Shown here one piece after another: positions 1 through 12,160 of a stretch of 64,000 nt of DNA. The position numbers and the translations under genes were made by a program. Source of the DNA: Avena insularis. Its lineage: Eukaryota > Streptophyta > Magnoliopsida > Poales > Poaceae. The stretch's first letter is position 1. Each line of letters starts with the position of its first letter. The DNA lies in NCBI GenBank assembly GCA_023614405.1, contig CM042691.1:171898927-171962926 (forward strand). Reading direction: 5' to 3'. A model generated the notes under the pieces. The model worked only from the letters and a program-made list of their open reading frames with translations, searched no databases and was not told the origin of the DNA.

Positions 1-83
1 CTTCCCTTGAACATGGGCAGTGGCAATCCCAATGACTGCGAGAGCTGTGCTAACTGCCTTGCAAAGGGCCTTGGTGACTCCAT
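1..83 (-). CDS. possible start of a first ORF (gag-like) of the minus-strand LTR element, partial
   Basis: An ATG at 83 on the minus strand opens about 27 codons to the window edge, beginning MESPRPFARQLAQL. It lies about 200 bases downstream of the primer binding site, where the first ORF of an LTR element is expected. No domain can be identified in so short a piece. The open frame could also be chance, so the call is tentative. Confidence 0.3.
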   Translation of the reverse strand, partial: MESPRPFARQLAQLSQSLGLPLPMFKG

Positions 84-266
84 GGTGGCATACTCAGTCC
101 TGACTTCTCCCATCTATCAATTTAAAGAGGAAAGTGTGAGAATAGCATATGATAAGAATTTACGAGAGTGAAAGGCATAAGATGAAAGACAGAGTTAATA
201 TATGCTCTAATAGTTCTATGGCTTCCTAATCCAATCCTAGGTCACGATCCTATAGTCGACACACGG

Positions 267-278
267 GCTCTAATACCA
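267..278 (-). other. primer binding site, initiator tRNA-Met type
   Basis: Read on the minus strand this is TGGTATTAGAGC, three bases after the LTR end. It differs by one base from the grass gypsy/copia primer site TGGTATCAGAGC, which pairs with the 3' end of initiator tRNA-Met. It fixes the orientation of the LTR at 282-3,054. Confidence 0.8.
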
Positions 279-281
279 TCT

Positions 282-3054
282 TGTAACACCGCGGTTCTGA
301 AAAGACCGTGGCTTCTATGTGACATGCCAATCCCTGGATCGGTTCATTGGCCCACAATAGAATAAGATGAATAACATAGCAAAATATCCGTGTATCATAA
401 ATAACGAAGATCCAGAGTACCATTATTACAATAAAAGCTTAGCCCAATGCTAGCTCAAATTATTCAGGTAGCAACATAAATAACATAAATCCTCCATTCT
501 TCAAATTGCCCACAAGTGAACAAGTGTCGAGTGGAGTACCGTGGCCTATATCGATTACTCAGAATCGGAATATCCTGCAACATGAAACGTAGCAGCTCCG
601 AAGGGTCAATACATGGAATGTATGGCAAGTAGAGCTAGTAAAGGAGACAATAATGCTAACATCTACATGCATATTTGGCAAGTGGAGTTGTGGCTAGCTT
701 GCATTTGCAAATACCTTTGTCCTACTTTCACAAACGGTTTTTGATTTTCTTTGAAAAGATCCCAATTAAGTTAACCCAACAACATTAAAACAATTAAGAA
801 ATTAGAATGAGCGAGAAACATGTCATGGGATCAATATCAAGCAATTCAGACGTCCATAATCGGGGACACGGCTAATCGATTAGATTATACACCCTGCAGG
901 GGTTAGTACACTTTACCCATGTGACTTGGCCAGCCCATCACGTACCATCACTCTCATTTTGGGTGATGATAGGGAGAAGACCAAGAAGAGACCGTTCGGG
1001 AAGTAGCTCCCCAATCCCGACGCGCACCGGTCCAACCTACCAAAATTCTACATCTCTGGATACGCGGGTTCGAGTTATCACAACCTACTAAGTCCAACCA
1101 ACCGCCCATTTTATTATTGGCACATGGTTGTACACGTAAGCTACAAAATAAAGAATCCAATCATTTTCTCTTGATACCTGGGTGCCTTTCCGCAATGATA
1201 CCACCAAAATTTATCAATCCCATCACACCCAGGGGATTCATTGATTAAGTTGCTTTAGTTTTCGCAAACCAACACATTTAGAAACAACTTTCAGTGATGT
1301 AACCCAGCCCTCGTACTTCATAGCATGGCTAAGCACATCTACCAATGGTGGTTCATCTACAAGGAAAGCCCTACCACCTACCACATAATAGGACATATCA
1401 TAGCGATAGTATCATCCTACACATGCATCTGCAAAATACACGACAATGCATTGAAAATAGTAGGACAATATCATGAACAAAATAGCATCTACTTGCCTTG
1501 GTTGTAGCGGTCGGAAGAACAATCCACACACGAGCAAGCGTTGCACTCGTCACAATCTACACGATACAATTGCAATCATAAACAAACCATCCACAAACAT
1601 ATGCAACAAAGATGATGCATGAATGCATGCATGACAAGTGGATTGATGCTACAGCAGCACCACATAACCCTATTCAGTAAAGCTACTGATTGCATGCATG
1701 GAAAATAGTTTTAGCGCAAGGAAAACTATTATGCAAAATATAATACTCAAAACTAGAGCTAGAACCCAATTAATTCACTACCGGTAGTATACTGGTTGTA
1801 AAAACTTGGGAAAATTCTACTGTATAAATATTGCTATTTAGGGACAGTACCAATTGGAATTACTCAAAACGGAACTATAAAACCCTCTGAATAATTAAAA
1901 CACTGCAGAAAACCACTAGACAGTTTCTGCAGAAGTTTTTACTGTACGCCTATATTCTTAATTCACTTTGAGATTCTCCTCGTTCTACTGAATCTAGGGA
2001 CATATTATACGCAAATTTTGGAGTTACAGATCTTTTTCTACGAATTAATTACTCCAAAAAGGCCATTCAATATTTTAATTAATCTGGACAAAATCTTGCT
2101 GCAAAAGTGTGGAGCAATGATACAGCAAGATTCTACACATCCTACTGAATCTACACATATTTTATTTGCAATTTTTGGCTCAGCGGATTAATTTCTACGC
2201 AATTTACAAATTTCTACAAGAATCTGCAATTTCTAAATCGATTTAAATCAAGAATATTGCAGGAATATTCCTGCTGACTATGCTGACTCAGCGCTGTTGA
2301 CTGGTTGACCAGTCAACCGCATGATCTCGATCGATCTGGCGCAGATCTTAGATCCGATTGCCGAGAAGAGGCGTGGCCATGCGGCTGGTGGGAGAGGAGG
2401 AGAGGCGGTGAAGGGTGGCGTAGCAATGGCAGGTGGTGTGGCGGCGGCGTGGTGGCACGGAGGCGGGCGAACAGCAGATGGCGTGGGCGGCGCTTACCTA
2501 AGGCGGGCTTGTGTTCTGAGGCAGCGGTCGGTTCCCGAGGCAAAGCGGCAAGGGGGAGAGAGGAGGTGGGTCGGCTTTAAGTGCCCCCCCCACGCGGAGT
2601 CCTAGGAGGACACGGCCCCACCTGTCGGTGGGCTGTCGCTGAGGCGGCGGCGGATTGTATCCGGCCCAGCGGCGGCAGCAGCGTGCTGGCTGCTGGGCAG
2701 GGCTAGGGGCCAATGGCGCCGTTTTTTTTTATCCCTTCTTTTCCCTTTTTCAAATTAGTAAAACCTCCGTAACTCCTTCAAACGAACTCCGAATTGGACG
2801 ATTCTTGTTCCTAAATTTTTGTAAAATTGAGGGGATCAACCTAGGGTTAAGGGGTGAGTGATTCCACTTGTCTTCAAGGGTGGAAAACTCAAGTCCTAGA
2901 AAAACCTCCCACAGGAGCATTGTAGTAAAATAGAGTAGGATTTTGGAAATAGCGATTTGTCGAATCACTTCAATCAATGGTTTTGCATGGAAGAGTATGT
3001 TGCAGTGATATGAATGATAATGCAGAACCAAATCTAAAATTTGGGATGTGACAC
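282..3054 (-). mobile_element. 5' LTR (2.77 kb) of a minus-strand Ty3/gypsy-type element
   Basis: On the minus strand the sequence starts TGTCACATCCC at 3,054 and ends GCGGTGTTACA at 282, giving TG...CA ends with imperfect inverted termini, followed by a tRNA-Met primer site. The first 350 bases and the last 1.7 kb are AT-rich. A GC-rich core at about 2,330-2,720 probably holds the transcribed repeat region. It is inserted in the gag of the RIRE2-like element, which ends abruptly at 3,055; the flanking base run ctgtg is one half of the expected target duplication. A segment near 855-910 (cgtccataa ... acacggct ... ccctgcaggggt) recurs near 34,895-34,945, so the minus-strand LTR fragment there is related. 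The short ORFs inside are not supported as genes. Confidence 0.75.
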
Positions 3055-3668
3055 TGTGGAACAGCCGGAACCGTTGAATTGAGCTCACGGAGAACCGCCT
3101 TCTTGTGTTTAGCCGGCTGAGATCTAAGGAAGCAGACATATGTGTCTTTCTTAGTGGGAAATTCCTTTTTTCCATCCGACTTAGGCTTTGCGGCATCCTC
3201 TTCTTCCATGTCAGAATATTCCTTGGGCTCCATGCCTTTCTCAGATTTTTTCTTTCCTTTGCGTTGCTTGGCTCTGTAGCCAGCGGATTCGTCTTTCTTG
3301 ATGTCGTCATTGAAACGACACTCTGCATTTGTGTGGGTAGATCCTTTGTAACTATCCAAGTGGTGGACACAGGGATTATTGCCAATGTCGGTCCATGTAT
3401 AGGTTCTTTCGGGTTGCTGGTCTCCTCTGCCCTGGATTCGGGAAGTTCCATGGCCTCTACCCTGGCGGCCTCTACACCCTCCTCGTCTTCCATATCCGAT
3501 CGTTATGTTAACAGTTGCGTTATCCGGAGCCGGTTTTTCGTCCGAGGTTTTCTTGCGCTTTTGAGCTTGTTGTTTTAGCTGTTTGGCCGCATTGGGATTG
3601 GGCAAAATAATTAGCAGCCCTTCTGAATCATCATCGGTGTTAGCATATTTGCTTTCCGTCTCTATCAA
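3055..3668 (-). pseudogene. gag: gag C-terminal part, Tat/Retand (RIRE2-like) gypsy element
   Basis: This open minus-strand frame encodes a basic, Lys/Arg-rich tail with a glycine/arginine stretch (GYGRRGGCRGRQGRG) and a segment CVHHLDSYKGSTHTNAEC. That segment resembles the degenerate Cys/His knuckle of Tat-lineage Gag proteins, which bind genomic RNA in the particle. The frame runs straight into the unrelated LTR at 3,054, so the true C-terminus and all of pol are displaced off the left of the window. It continues the gag core at 3,825-4,640 in a different frame, which shows a frameshift in between. Confidence 0.65.
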
Positions 3669-3824
3669 TTTTCAAAAATCTGTGACGTGGTCACGCTTCA
3701 GTCTGTGACGAAAAAGTCTGACTGGGAGTCCTACGATGAAAGCTTCTATCGCAATTTGCTCATTTACTCCCTCGCAAGAGTTCTTCGTGTCAATCCAACG
3801 TCCGAGGTAATCCTGACAGGTTTC

Positions 3825-4640
3825 TCAGGGTCTTTGTGTGCAACACTGCAAGTCTCCGACTATGTAGGGCCTCCTGTATGTTCCCTCGAAATTTGAAAAG
3901 AACGCACTTTGCATATCATACCAGTTATGAATTGAATTCTCTGGAAGTTCATTGAGCCATGATCGAGCCATATTCCTCGGCATAAGTGTGAGATATCGGA
4001 CTGCGACCAGGCTGTTTCGTCCTTTGGTGATGTAGCAAGCCTGGAAAAAATTCTGGAGCCAGGTATCTGGTCGAGGCGCGTAGTCGAAGGGCTGAATGTG
4101 TTTGGCAATACCAAAGTCAACCGCAGATTTGGTTCGATGTATGCGTGGGCCAAAGCACTTGGGTCCCACGTATACATCTTCTTCCTCGTACCGCCGCATC
4201 TCTATGTTTGATTCAATGAGATGGAGAGCGTCGTTTGGCAATAGAGATCTGCGCCTTGGAGGCTCATGGCTTCTGCGCGGCGGAGTCGGATTTCTTCTTC
4301 TCCTCTCACCATTGCCGCCTCTACCCCTGCGGCTTCCATGGATATGTCGGGATCCTTCATGGTTGCTGCCTGGGGGCGAGGGTGGCCCTGGTGGATTATT
4401 TCTGGCTGGGTTACGTGGTGGTGGCGGTGGAGCCTCATTATGCTGGTTCCGATGCCGATTTCTTTGGGCTCCGTCCCTTCTTGATTCAGGATGGTCCAGA
4501 TCATCTCTTCGTCCAACGTTACCAGCCGGACGGCTCGGTGGTGTCATCCTTAGCCGATCTTGCTCTTCTTGCCGGCGACATTTTTCCGTGTCTTCTCTGT
4601 GGTGGTTGTTTTGCCATCGATGGTCCTGATGAGGGACCAT
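3825..4640 (-). pseudogene. gag: gag core (retrotrans_gag domain), Tat/Retand (RIRE2-like)
   Basis: A 271-codon minus-strand frame. The N-terminal half is a low-complexity Arg/Pro/Asn-rich linker. The C-terminal half carries the plant retrotransposon Gag signature, with IQPFDYAPRPDTWLQNF, ARSWLNELPENSIHNW and FEGTYRRP, where Tat-lineage Gag proteins have IQPYDG-type, ARAWLNxLPxxSIxxW and FxGTYxRP blocks. Gag forms the virus-like particle that packages element RNA. The frame is entered by a frameshift near 4,640 and left by another near 3,825, so no full Gag can be read. The assignment to Tat/Retand is from motif recall, not a search. Confidence 0.75.
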
Positions 4641-4682
4641 TGCCCTGATAGCATCTTCAGACGCAGCCGGAATAACTCTTGC

Positions 4683-5678
4683 CTAGTCATGCGCCGTCCT
4701 GCAAGAGTGGTCGTTTGAGCCGGTTCTTGAATTCCCTTCTTCTCCATGGGGACGATAGCGTTGATCCGTATAGATGCGGAGCCTTCCGTCAGCGCTTTGG
4801 TCAGCGCCAGTGTGGCAAAATTCCGACTTTGAGGATGGCTTGCCACTGAATGATGCGGTCGTTTTCTGCCGCTTTAATCCTTTGTCCAGCAACACAACAC
4901 ACTGTTGGACCTGCTGTGGAGACAGACTACTGGCAAGGATGGCTCAAGCTGTAGCAGCGTTTTCCAACGGCGTGCTGTAGACTCTGGTCTTCTCTCCGGT
5001 TTTACCATCAAATAGGTCTTTGTGGATATCCAGATTCTTGTTGGCAAGAAATGGACCTCCCCTTGTTTTGTTTTGATGTCGCTTAAAATCTGACTGATAT
5101 TTGGCAGGATCATCGTCTAACTGTTGTTTAAACTTGACGATGCGCGCGGCCTCCTCAAGTAGAAATAGACGGTGTTTTTCCATGTCTGCAGCCCTTTTCT
5201 CCAGCGCTTCCGGAGTAAGATCTGAAGCCGTTGGGATTGGAATCGTGAGAGCATCTCCGTAGATTTCACATGCACCCTTGGTAATAACGTGTCCATCCAC
5301 AGGAGGGTCGATCAACATGGTATTAATCAGTCCTCCATCCTGATTCTCCATCTCGATCTCTTCATCAACTTTTTCTTTGTGGGTTTCCTCGACGCCCGGC
5401 TCTGCCGGTGTTGGATTCTTGTTTTTCTTCTTCTTCTTTGACCGCCTAGCAGCCTTATCGTGCGTACCGGTGGCAAAGAAAGATTTTGGTCCGGTACCGG
5501 GGGATAAACTTCCGTTGGTACTTTCCGTAGTGGTTGGCTTGTGGACCTCGGAAGAATCTCCGGTATCCATATCATCCTGTGAGGTGTAGCTTTCGTCCAT
5601 GCTATCATATGGACTAGGAGAATTTTCGGGCTCACCTTGCATTGGCTTGGAGGCGTGCTCTTGTTCGTACTCCTCCAT
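4683..5678 (-). pseudogene. gag: gag N-terminal region, RIRE2-like, frameshifted
   Basis: The main frame (5,678 to 4,944) encodes an acidic, Ser/Asp-rich stretch, then a lysine cluster (RRSKKKKKNKN), then a helical Glu/Lys/Ala-rich segment (DMEKHRLFLLEEAARIV) likely to form a coiled coil. From 4,944 the reading continues in other frames to 4,683 before the gag core. Such long charged N-terminal extensions precede the Gag core in RIRE2-type elements. Position and continuity support this more than any conserved motif. Confidence 0.5.
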
Positions 5679-5705
5679 CTCCTTGTCAAAGTCTCGAAGT
5701 TCCTG

Positions 5706-6339
5706 TCATGTTATTGACTCCTGAGGGGAGCCAGGTAAGTCGGTGTTTTCTTCGATTGCATCTAGGACTGAATCGCTACCGGCTCTAGCATCGACAGAGT
5801 CGGCTCTAAAGCTTATGTGGTACACGAAACAATGCTTCTTCTTGTTCATGTTCTTGAGGTAGTGGCACAGCTGTGTTTCCGTCTCCTCCATCTCAAAGCT
5901 TTCCTTGATATCTGTGAGTGCTTCGTAATCGATGTAGGGGCGTCTCGTCATCTTATTTATCTTGCTCCTCAATAGTAGTTTTTCCGCTACGACATCGGCG
6001 GGTCTAGATCTGTAGCGGATATAGTCTTCGTCCGTGTATCCGACCTTGTTAGGGACATCATATCCAGATTTTTCTTCGACCGCTTCTTCCACTACAGGAG
6101 TGGGCTGGGTGGGTTCGATTTTCTCCGAAATCTTGAACTCTTCCGCCTCACAGACAAAGTAGATCCGGATTTTTCTTCTGCCATTGTCATCACCTCAAGG
6201 GTGGGTTGGGCGGGTTCAGCGAAACCGAGATAAATATCGATCTCGCCGATAGACATGATCGTGTAGGTCGTCACGGGTTTTGAAACCGGAATCCAGGTCT
6301 CTTTGAGAAGTACGAGAGGGACATCACTGGCGTAGACCA
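5706..6339 (-). pseudogene. pre-gag / Gag N-terminus of the RIRE2-like element, interrupted
   Basis: Two overlapping minus-strand frames (6,352 to 6,092 and 6,092 to 5,706) are joined by a frameshift. They encode an acidic polypeptide with EEKSGYDVPNKVGYTDEDYI and a Cys/His-containing segment. The first codons upstream belong to the inserted LTR at 6,340, so the native start lies beyond the insertion, on the other side at about 21,187-21,264 or lost. No domain is recognised. Confidence 0.4.
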
Positions 6340-7384
6340 TGTAACACTTCAATAATATTAAACAAGATTTTCAAGTTTTAATCCTCCAAGTTTAGGGTTA
6401 ACAAAAACTTTTATTATTAAAATTAATATGAATGCATGTGTATGAGTAATGCATTAATGATTGCATTTACCATGTTTGGTTGCTATTAATGATAAGGATT
6501 GGTTTAAAGATGAAAACAATATCATCTAGATCATTTCCAAGCAGAATCAAATGAAGAGAAAATCAAATATAAGAAATATAAGCAAATGGTCATTTTGGCC
6601 AAACTTGTTCACTAGACCACTTTGGGTGTTCCTAGTAAAATATTTCTATCAGAAACAAACCCAATTCTTTTCACCCCTTGCTAGACCAAGTAACAATAAA
6701 CCCAAGCAAACTCACAAACTTACAGAAGATATTTTCAAATCCATTTGAGAGGCATTCAAAAATTGAATCCTTAATAGGTACTAAGATGGCCATTTCTCAA
6801 AAACCAACCAAACTAATTCCCTTGGCAAACCCTAGCAACCACAGACTACCAAGCTTATGACAAGATCACTCACCAAAATTCATACAAAAATTCAAACTTT
6901 GAATTCATGCGTCCATTTCATCAAACACCTGGTGAGCACAGTAACACCTGCCAAACTATTACTGTTCTTGATCAATGCTTTGTCCACCACTTGTCGGCAC
7001 TACTAGCCCTCACTCACCCCTAGCACCTAGCAACCCATGACAGCCCCTTCCTGCATGTGCCCCGGCCACGCCTTGACCATCCTTGCCAGTCAAGCATGGA
7101 CAACTCGCCACAAGCCTCCCCACGCCCGTCCATGATGTCTAGGAGACAGGCCACCGTCCATCGCCACTCCCTGTCCACCCCTTTATCGTCGCTAAGCCGT
7201 GGACCACCCGAGAAACGCCACGCCCATTTTTACATACGCCATGCCGAGAAACGCGAGAACAGTGGCGCCTCGCAGCACTGCGCCGCGCCTCACTCTCCTT
7301 TGCGTGCACTCGCCACGACCCTAGCAACCTCCCAGACATGCCCGTTCGCCGTTGCGCGACACGAGACTACTGTATGTTGTATCG

Positions 7385-9079
7385 TGTTGGAATTATGCCC
7401 TAGAGGCAATAATAAAGATGTTATTATTATAATTCTTGTTCATTATAAAGTTTATATTCCATGCTAGAATTGTATTAAGCGGAAACTTTAATACTTGTGT
7501 TGTTTGTGAACAACACCGTGTCCCTAGTACGCCTCTATGGACTAGCTCATTGATCAATGATGGTTAAGGTTTCCTAACCATAGACATGAGTTGTCAATTG
7601 ATAATGAGATCATATCATTGGAGAATGATATGGTGGATAGACCCAAACTAAGCAAAGCTATTAGATCGTTTCATCGTGTTCGTCTTTCCGAAGCTTTTCT
7701 CATGTCAAATACTGTATTCCTTAGACCATGAGATAATACAACTCCCTGGTATCGGAAGAAAGCTTTGAGGTCATCAAACGTCATCCTATGAGAGGGTGAT
7801 CATAAAGGTGTCTCTCAGGTGATCGGAAAGTATCTGTTGGGTTGTATGTATCGAGATGGGATTTGTCCCTCCCAAGTTGGAGAGATATGCTTCGGGCCCA
7901 CTCGGTAATCGATATCAACACCGCTTGCAAGCATGTGGTTAAGGAGTTAATCACAAAGTGATATCGGATTACAGAACGAGTAAAGTACTTGCTGTGAACG
8001 AGATTGAACTAGGTATGACGATACCGACGATCGAATCTCGGGCAAGTAAAATATCGTGAGACGAAGGGAATATATATATGGGATTGATTGAATCCTGGCA
8101 TCGTGGTTCATCCGATATGATCATCGATGAATGTGTGGGAGTCAATATGGGTGCCTGACCCGCTGTTGATTATTGATAGAAGATCATGTCGCATATTCTC
8201 GAACCAGAGGTCACACATAACGTGTCTCGGCTAGGATAGATTGGATACTTGGTTTATGAATTTTGTTGAGTCTCGGATGGGATCCGGGACATCACGAGAG
8301 GTTCGAATGGTCCGGAGAATAAGATTCATATAAGGCGGTGCAGTTTTGGAGTTCGAATTGTTCGGATTAATCGGTATTGTCGGAAGCTTCTAGAACCTTC
8401 CGGAAGGGGCCAACGTGGTCCCACCTTCCGGGAGGGCATGGGCCTATGAGGGAGTGTCCTGGCGCATTGGGCCAGGGGAACAAGGCCCCATAGGGCCCAG
8501 CCGATTCTAGATAAGTTTAAACTCGTTTAAACTAGAGATAGAATTTCTAGATAAGGGAGAGTTTAAATCGTTTAAACTAGAGATAGGCTTGGAGGATGGG
8601 CAACGGATGGCCGCACCCCCCTCTATATATAGAGGGCTGGTGCGCCCCCTTCCCCCCACTCACACCTTTCTCCAAACCCTAGTTGCCTTGCTGCCCTCCT
8701 CTCTCCCTCCCGACTGTTTGTAGGCGAAGCCCTGCGGCAGAAATTCTCTACCATATACACCACGCCGTCGTGTTGTAGATCCAATCCATCTCTCCACCCT
8801 ACTTGCTGGTCCGAGGAAGGAGGAGACGTCGAGGTGCTGCACGTGTGCATCTCACGGAGGCACCGCCACTTGTGGTGCTAGATCGGATCGGATCGCGAGG
8901 AGGAGAAGCGAGTACAACTACATCACCCACGTTCGATTTAACGTTCAGGCTTGAATCTTCAAGGGTATGAAGATCTAATCCAATCTCTCTCGTTGTTTGC
9001 ATCTCCTAGATTAGATCTTGGCTTTCCCTCTGTTCGCTTCCGTAGAAAATTTTGATTTACTATGCTGCGAAACCCTTCA
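7385..9079 (+). mobile_element. solo LTR of an Angela/BARE/WIS-like copia element, 1.7 kb
   Basis: The sequence starts TGTTGGAATTATGCCCTAG, the hallmark start of Triticeae Angela/BARE-1/WIS LTRs, and ends AACCCTTCA. It is flanked by the perfect 5 bp repeat tatcg (7,380-7,384 and 9,080-9,084). The paired LTR at 18,336-18,352 has the uninterrupted site. There is no internal domain or second LTR, so it is a solo LTR left by LTR-LTR recombination. Confidence 0.93.
8619..8636 (+). promoter_or_regulatory. TATA box in the copia solo LTR
   Basis: CCCTCTATATATAGAGGG is a palindromic TATA region about two thirds along the LTR, where BARE-1-type LTRs carry their promoter. It is followed by a pyrimidine-rich stretch typical of a transcription start region. 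Activity cannot be judged from sequence. Confidence 0.5.
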
Positions 9080-9270
9080 TATCGAACACCCTCCGTTCCA
9101 CACAGAGCACGGACCAGTCCCGACCATCCTCGACCGCCCTGTACCGCGCCTTTAATCCCGTGATGACTGCCGGGAAACACCGCACCGTCCTACGCCCTCA
9201 GCCATGCCCGTAGCTCACTGCAACGATGTCGCCGGAGGAGCCAGCCCATGTCGCTCTGCCCTCTTGTTGG

Positions 9271-9282
9271 TTTATAAATATA
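9271..9282 (+). promoter_or_regulatory. TATA box in the 5' LTR of the Tekay-like element
   Basis: TTTATAAATATA sits just upstream of the GC-rich, C-rich stretch GGCCACCCCCGCC. The equivalent site in the 3' LTR is TATAAGTA at 18,541. It probably marks the U3/R boundary. Confidence 0.5.
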
Positions 9283-11934
9283 GGCCACCCCCGCCTCAAT
9301 TCACCACACCATCTCACTCCCCTCTCTCTCAGAACCACCCCTGACCCTTCCCCGGAGCAGGGCGATCCCTAGCCGGCTGAAATTTGGCCGGAGTCCGCCG
9401 CTGCAGAGGAGAAGAGGAGTCGTCGATTGGAGCCACCAGAGGAGCAGCCGCGACCACCGTTCGAACCGCCGTCATCGACAACATCGTTCGACCCTATCGC
9501 CGACCCTAGCTACAGCCCAGTTGAGCCATCGCGTACCCCCACCGTCACCATTAGGGTTTAGTCTCGCTGGAGTTGTGCGACGGAGAAGACGAACATCGCA
9601 CGTAGATCTTAGTCTAATCGAAGGGCCTAGATTGAAACTTACCGTTTCGATTAGATAGAGCCACTGATGCATGGACCCCCTGTCAGCAGCCCGTGGTGCC
9701 AGTGCAGTGCAGCTCGGCCCGCCCATTTTATTTCCCGCGTGTAGCCCAGTGATTCAAATAATCTTTTCCCTTTTAGTTAAAACAAGTTTCAGTCTGTAGA
9801 TTCAAAATTCAATTCAAGGAGATGTACTGAACCAAATTGCATGATTCTAATTTTGTTAGAAAGATATTCAAATTATCAATGCAAGCCCATTGGATTCAAA
9901 CCATTTGAAATTATAGATCACCTATAGTAAAAATAACAAGACAGAGACTTTTCCACATTCAAACATTTTTCAAAAAATCAACCATAAATGCTTTTGAGTT
10001 GATTCCAACTCTCAAAAATCACATTTGAAAAGATCTATATGAATATGTAAAATATTTAGATTTACATGAAGTGATCTTGGACTAGTACTAAAAGAATACT
10101 CTTTAGGAATTTGTAGGCACTTTAAATATGACCACCACTCTAAATATGATTCCCAAGTATTAGAATATGTCATAATGACATGTGTCAACATGATCCCATA
10201 TTTTAATTGGAGAATATTAAATCTTAAGTACTTTCAATGAGTAGAAATTACTTTTCTAAAATAAATAAGACTAGGTCTTTATTTCATGTGATGATTGTGA
10301 TGATGCTAGATCATCTAGTGTAAACCTTTGTGTGCCAAATAGAAGTAGTATTGTTTGGTTATTGTGTACCTCGTATTCATTTATAGACGCTTGTACCGAC
10401 CAAGACTACGAGGAGAAGGAGTACTACAAACAAGAAGAAGAAGAAAACTTCAACCACTGCACCAATCAAGGCAAGCTAGAACTTTACATGCTACCTATGC
10501 AAGCTATCTAATGCAGGATAACCGATGCAAGATGCATTAGGCATGCTTTGGTTATGCAACCTTGATTATACCAATTCCCAGTTTTACCTACAAGCTTTAT
10601 TCTTCATCTTTACCAAAGTTCTTTACCCTTACTTAGTGACTTGTGAGTTTTGGAAAAATAGTATAGATAGCAGAAAGAGCATAAAACTAGGCATAAGTAG
10701 TTATAACTAGATGTCATCAAAAGGCATAAGACTAGATTTGGATAGTCACACTTGATTAGCACCCCTCATTAGTGAATACCCTCAATTTTAGTGGCTAGTG
10801 CTAAACAAAAAAGTTGATCACTTTAGATGGGAATACTTGGTGAAAATAATTATGAAAACCTTGGAATGAATATTCATTCTATTGAAATGTTTTGACATGT
10901 GTTATGAACACAAGATGATTTGACGATGAAAATGTAGAGGCATGAGCCTTAGCCCTTTCTAAAAACTGATGGTTGGGTTCAGATGCGATACCATTCCAAT
11001 TTTACCGTACAACCATAATACCTGAATTGGGTAGGGCTTGATTAGAAGTTTATATGTCTTAGTATGGGTTCCCTTGCGGAAGAGGTTGAGCTGAGGCTAT
11101 CTTTGGTGACTGTCCACCTACACAGTATCCAAGATGACAGATAGTCATGGTTGGGAGGCCAAACTCATAGGGGAGGTGCCTATACTACGGTGTGTCATTG
11201 AAAGGTTAGGATTGATTATCCGCATACTAAGTATGATGATTCAGGGTTGTTCCTGATGGATGTATCAAATGTTGTGGTGAAAGTATACCACCTTTGCAGA
11301 GTGTCAAACTATTCGAATAGCCGCGTCTGCGGTCATGGACAGTTGGAGTGTCCATACTGTTATGGCGTCAGATGTTTTCAAAATGACATGTGAAATGAAC
11401 TATGACTTTGACTTGACCACAACAGGGTTGTGAACATGAAAACTAAGTTCCCACTTAGGTGTTGTAGAACATTAAACTAGTTTTCTTTATTTCTGAATAC
11501 AGTATGAAATAGACCTTTTTTTGCAAATAAACCTAGAGCTTAGGATTCCTACTCAAACTACTTTACTTGTTAGTGATATTTTGCGAGTACTTATAGAGTA
11601 CTCATGGCTTTGTCCCTGAATATTCCCATGGCCAAACTATGAGGAGGACTACCAGGATGATGGACAGCAGGAGGTCTATGACAACTAGGATCATCTCCCA
11701 TCATCAGCATTGCCTGTGACCCTGAAGATGAAGCCCCGCTACGTTTAATTTCCGCTGTGTTGATTTTATTAAGACTGGATCATGAGATCTTTTTTTGTAA
11801 CACCTTTATTATGGTTTGTAATGGATGATGTATTGTGGTACCAATTCTGTTATGTCTCGCAAAAATGGTAATCATGGGATTGCGAGGTATGGCATAACAG
11901 GCATCTGGGATTAAAAATCCGGTTGTTGAAGAGT

Positions 11935-11947
11935 TGGTATCAGAGCC
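11935..11947 (+). other. primer binding site, tRNA-Met
   Basis: TGGTATCAGAGCC lies a few bases after the 5' LTR end and is a perfect grass LTR-element primer site for initiator tRNA-Met. Confidence 0.92.
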
Positions 11948-12160
11948 ATCCTGACCATAGGAGACCCTACTTAGAATGGACGCTTGAATCAAAAACTTAG
12001 TTTCAAAACAAAAGAATTGAGTATTTATGAAAACCTATTCTCATTCTTATCACTGAGATTCTTTCAAGAAAATTCATGTTCCTCAAAAATTCTTGCAATC
12101 CTACATAAAATTTGACACACTTGATCACCCCACTAACCTACTCATCCTACATTCTTATAG

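Larger units (their letters stand above)
1..281 (-). mobile_element. 5' internal leader of a minus-strand LTR element, truncated by window edge
   Basis: On the minus strand this is the untranslated leader that follows the 5' LTR at 282-3,054. It begins with a primer binding site and runs off the left edge. The element body (gag, pol) must lie to the left of the window. Assignment rests on the LTR end GGTGTTACA next to the primer binding site. Confidence 0.7.
6340..11931 (+). repeat. 5' LTR of the Tekay-like element (carries a nested solo LTR)
   Basis: Starts TGTAACACTTCAATAATATT and ends near TGTTGAAG just before the primer site. It aligns with 16,001-21,186 apart from the solo LTR at 7,385-9,079. 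Without that insertion it is about 3.89 kb. The end has decayed from the TGTTGACA seen in the 3' copy, so the last base is uncertain by one or two positions. Confidence 0.88.

Noticed and set aside
2305..2713. Several overlapping ORFs of 70-95 codons on both strands
   Set aside because: They lie in the GC-rich core of an LTR, overlap in many frames and have compositional bias only. No conserved motif was seen.
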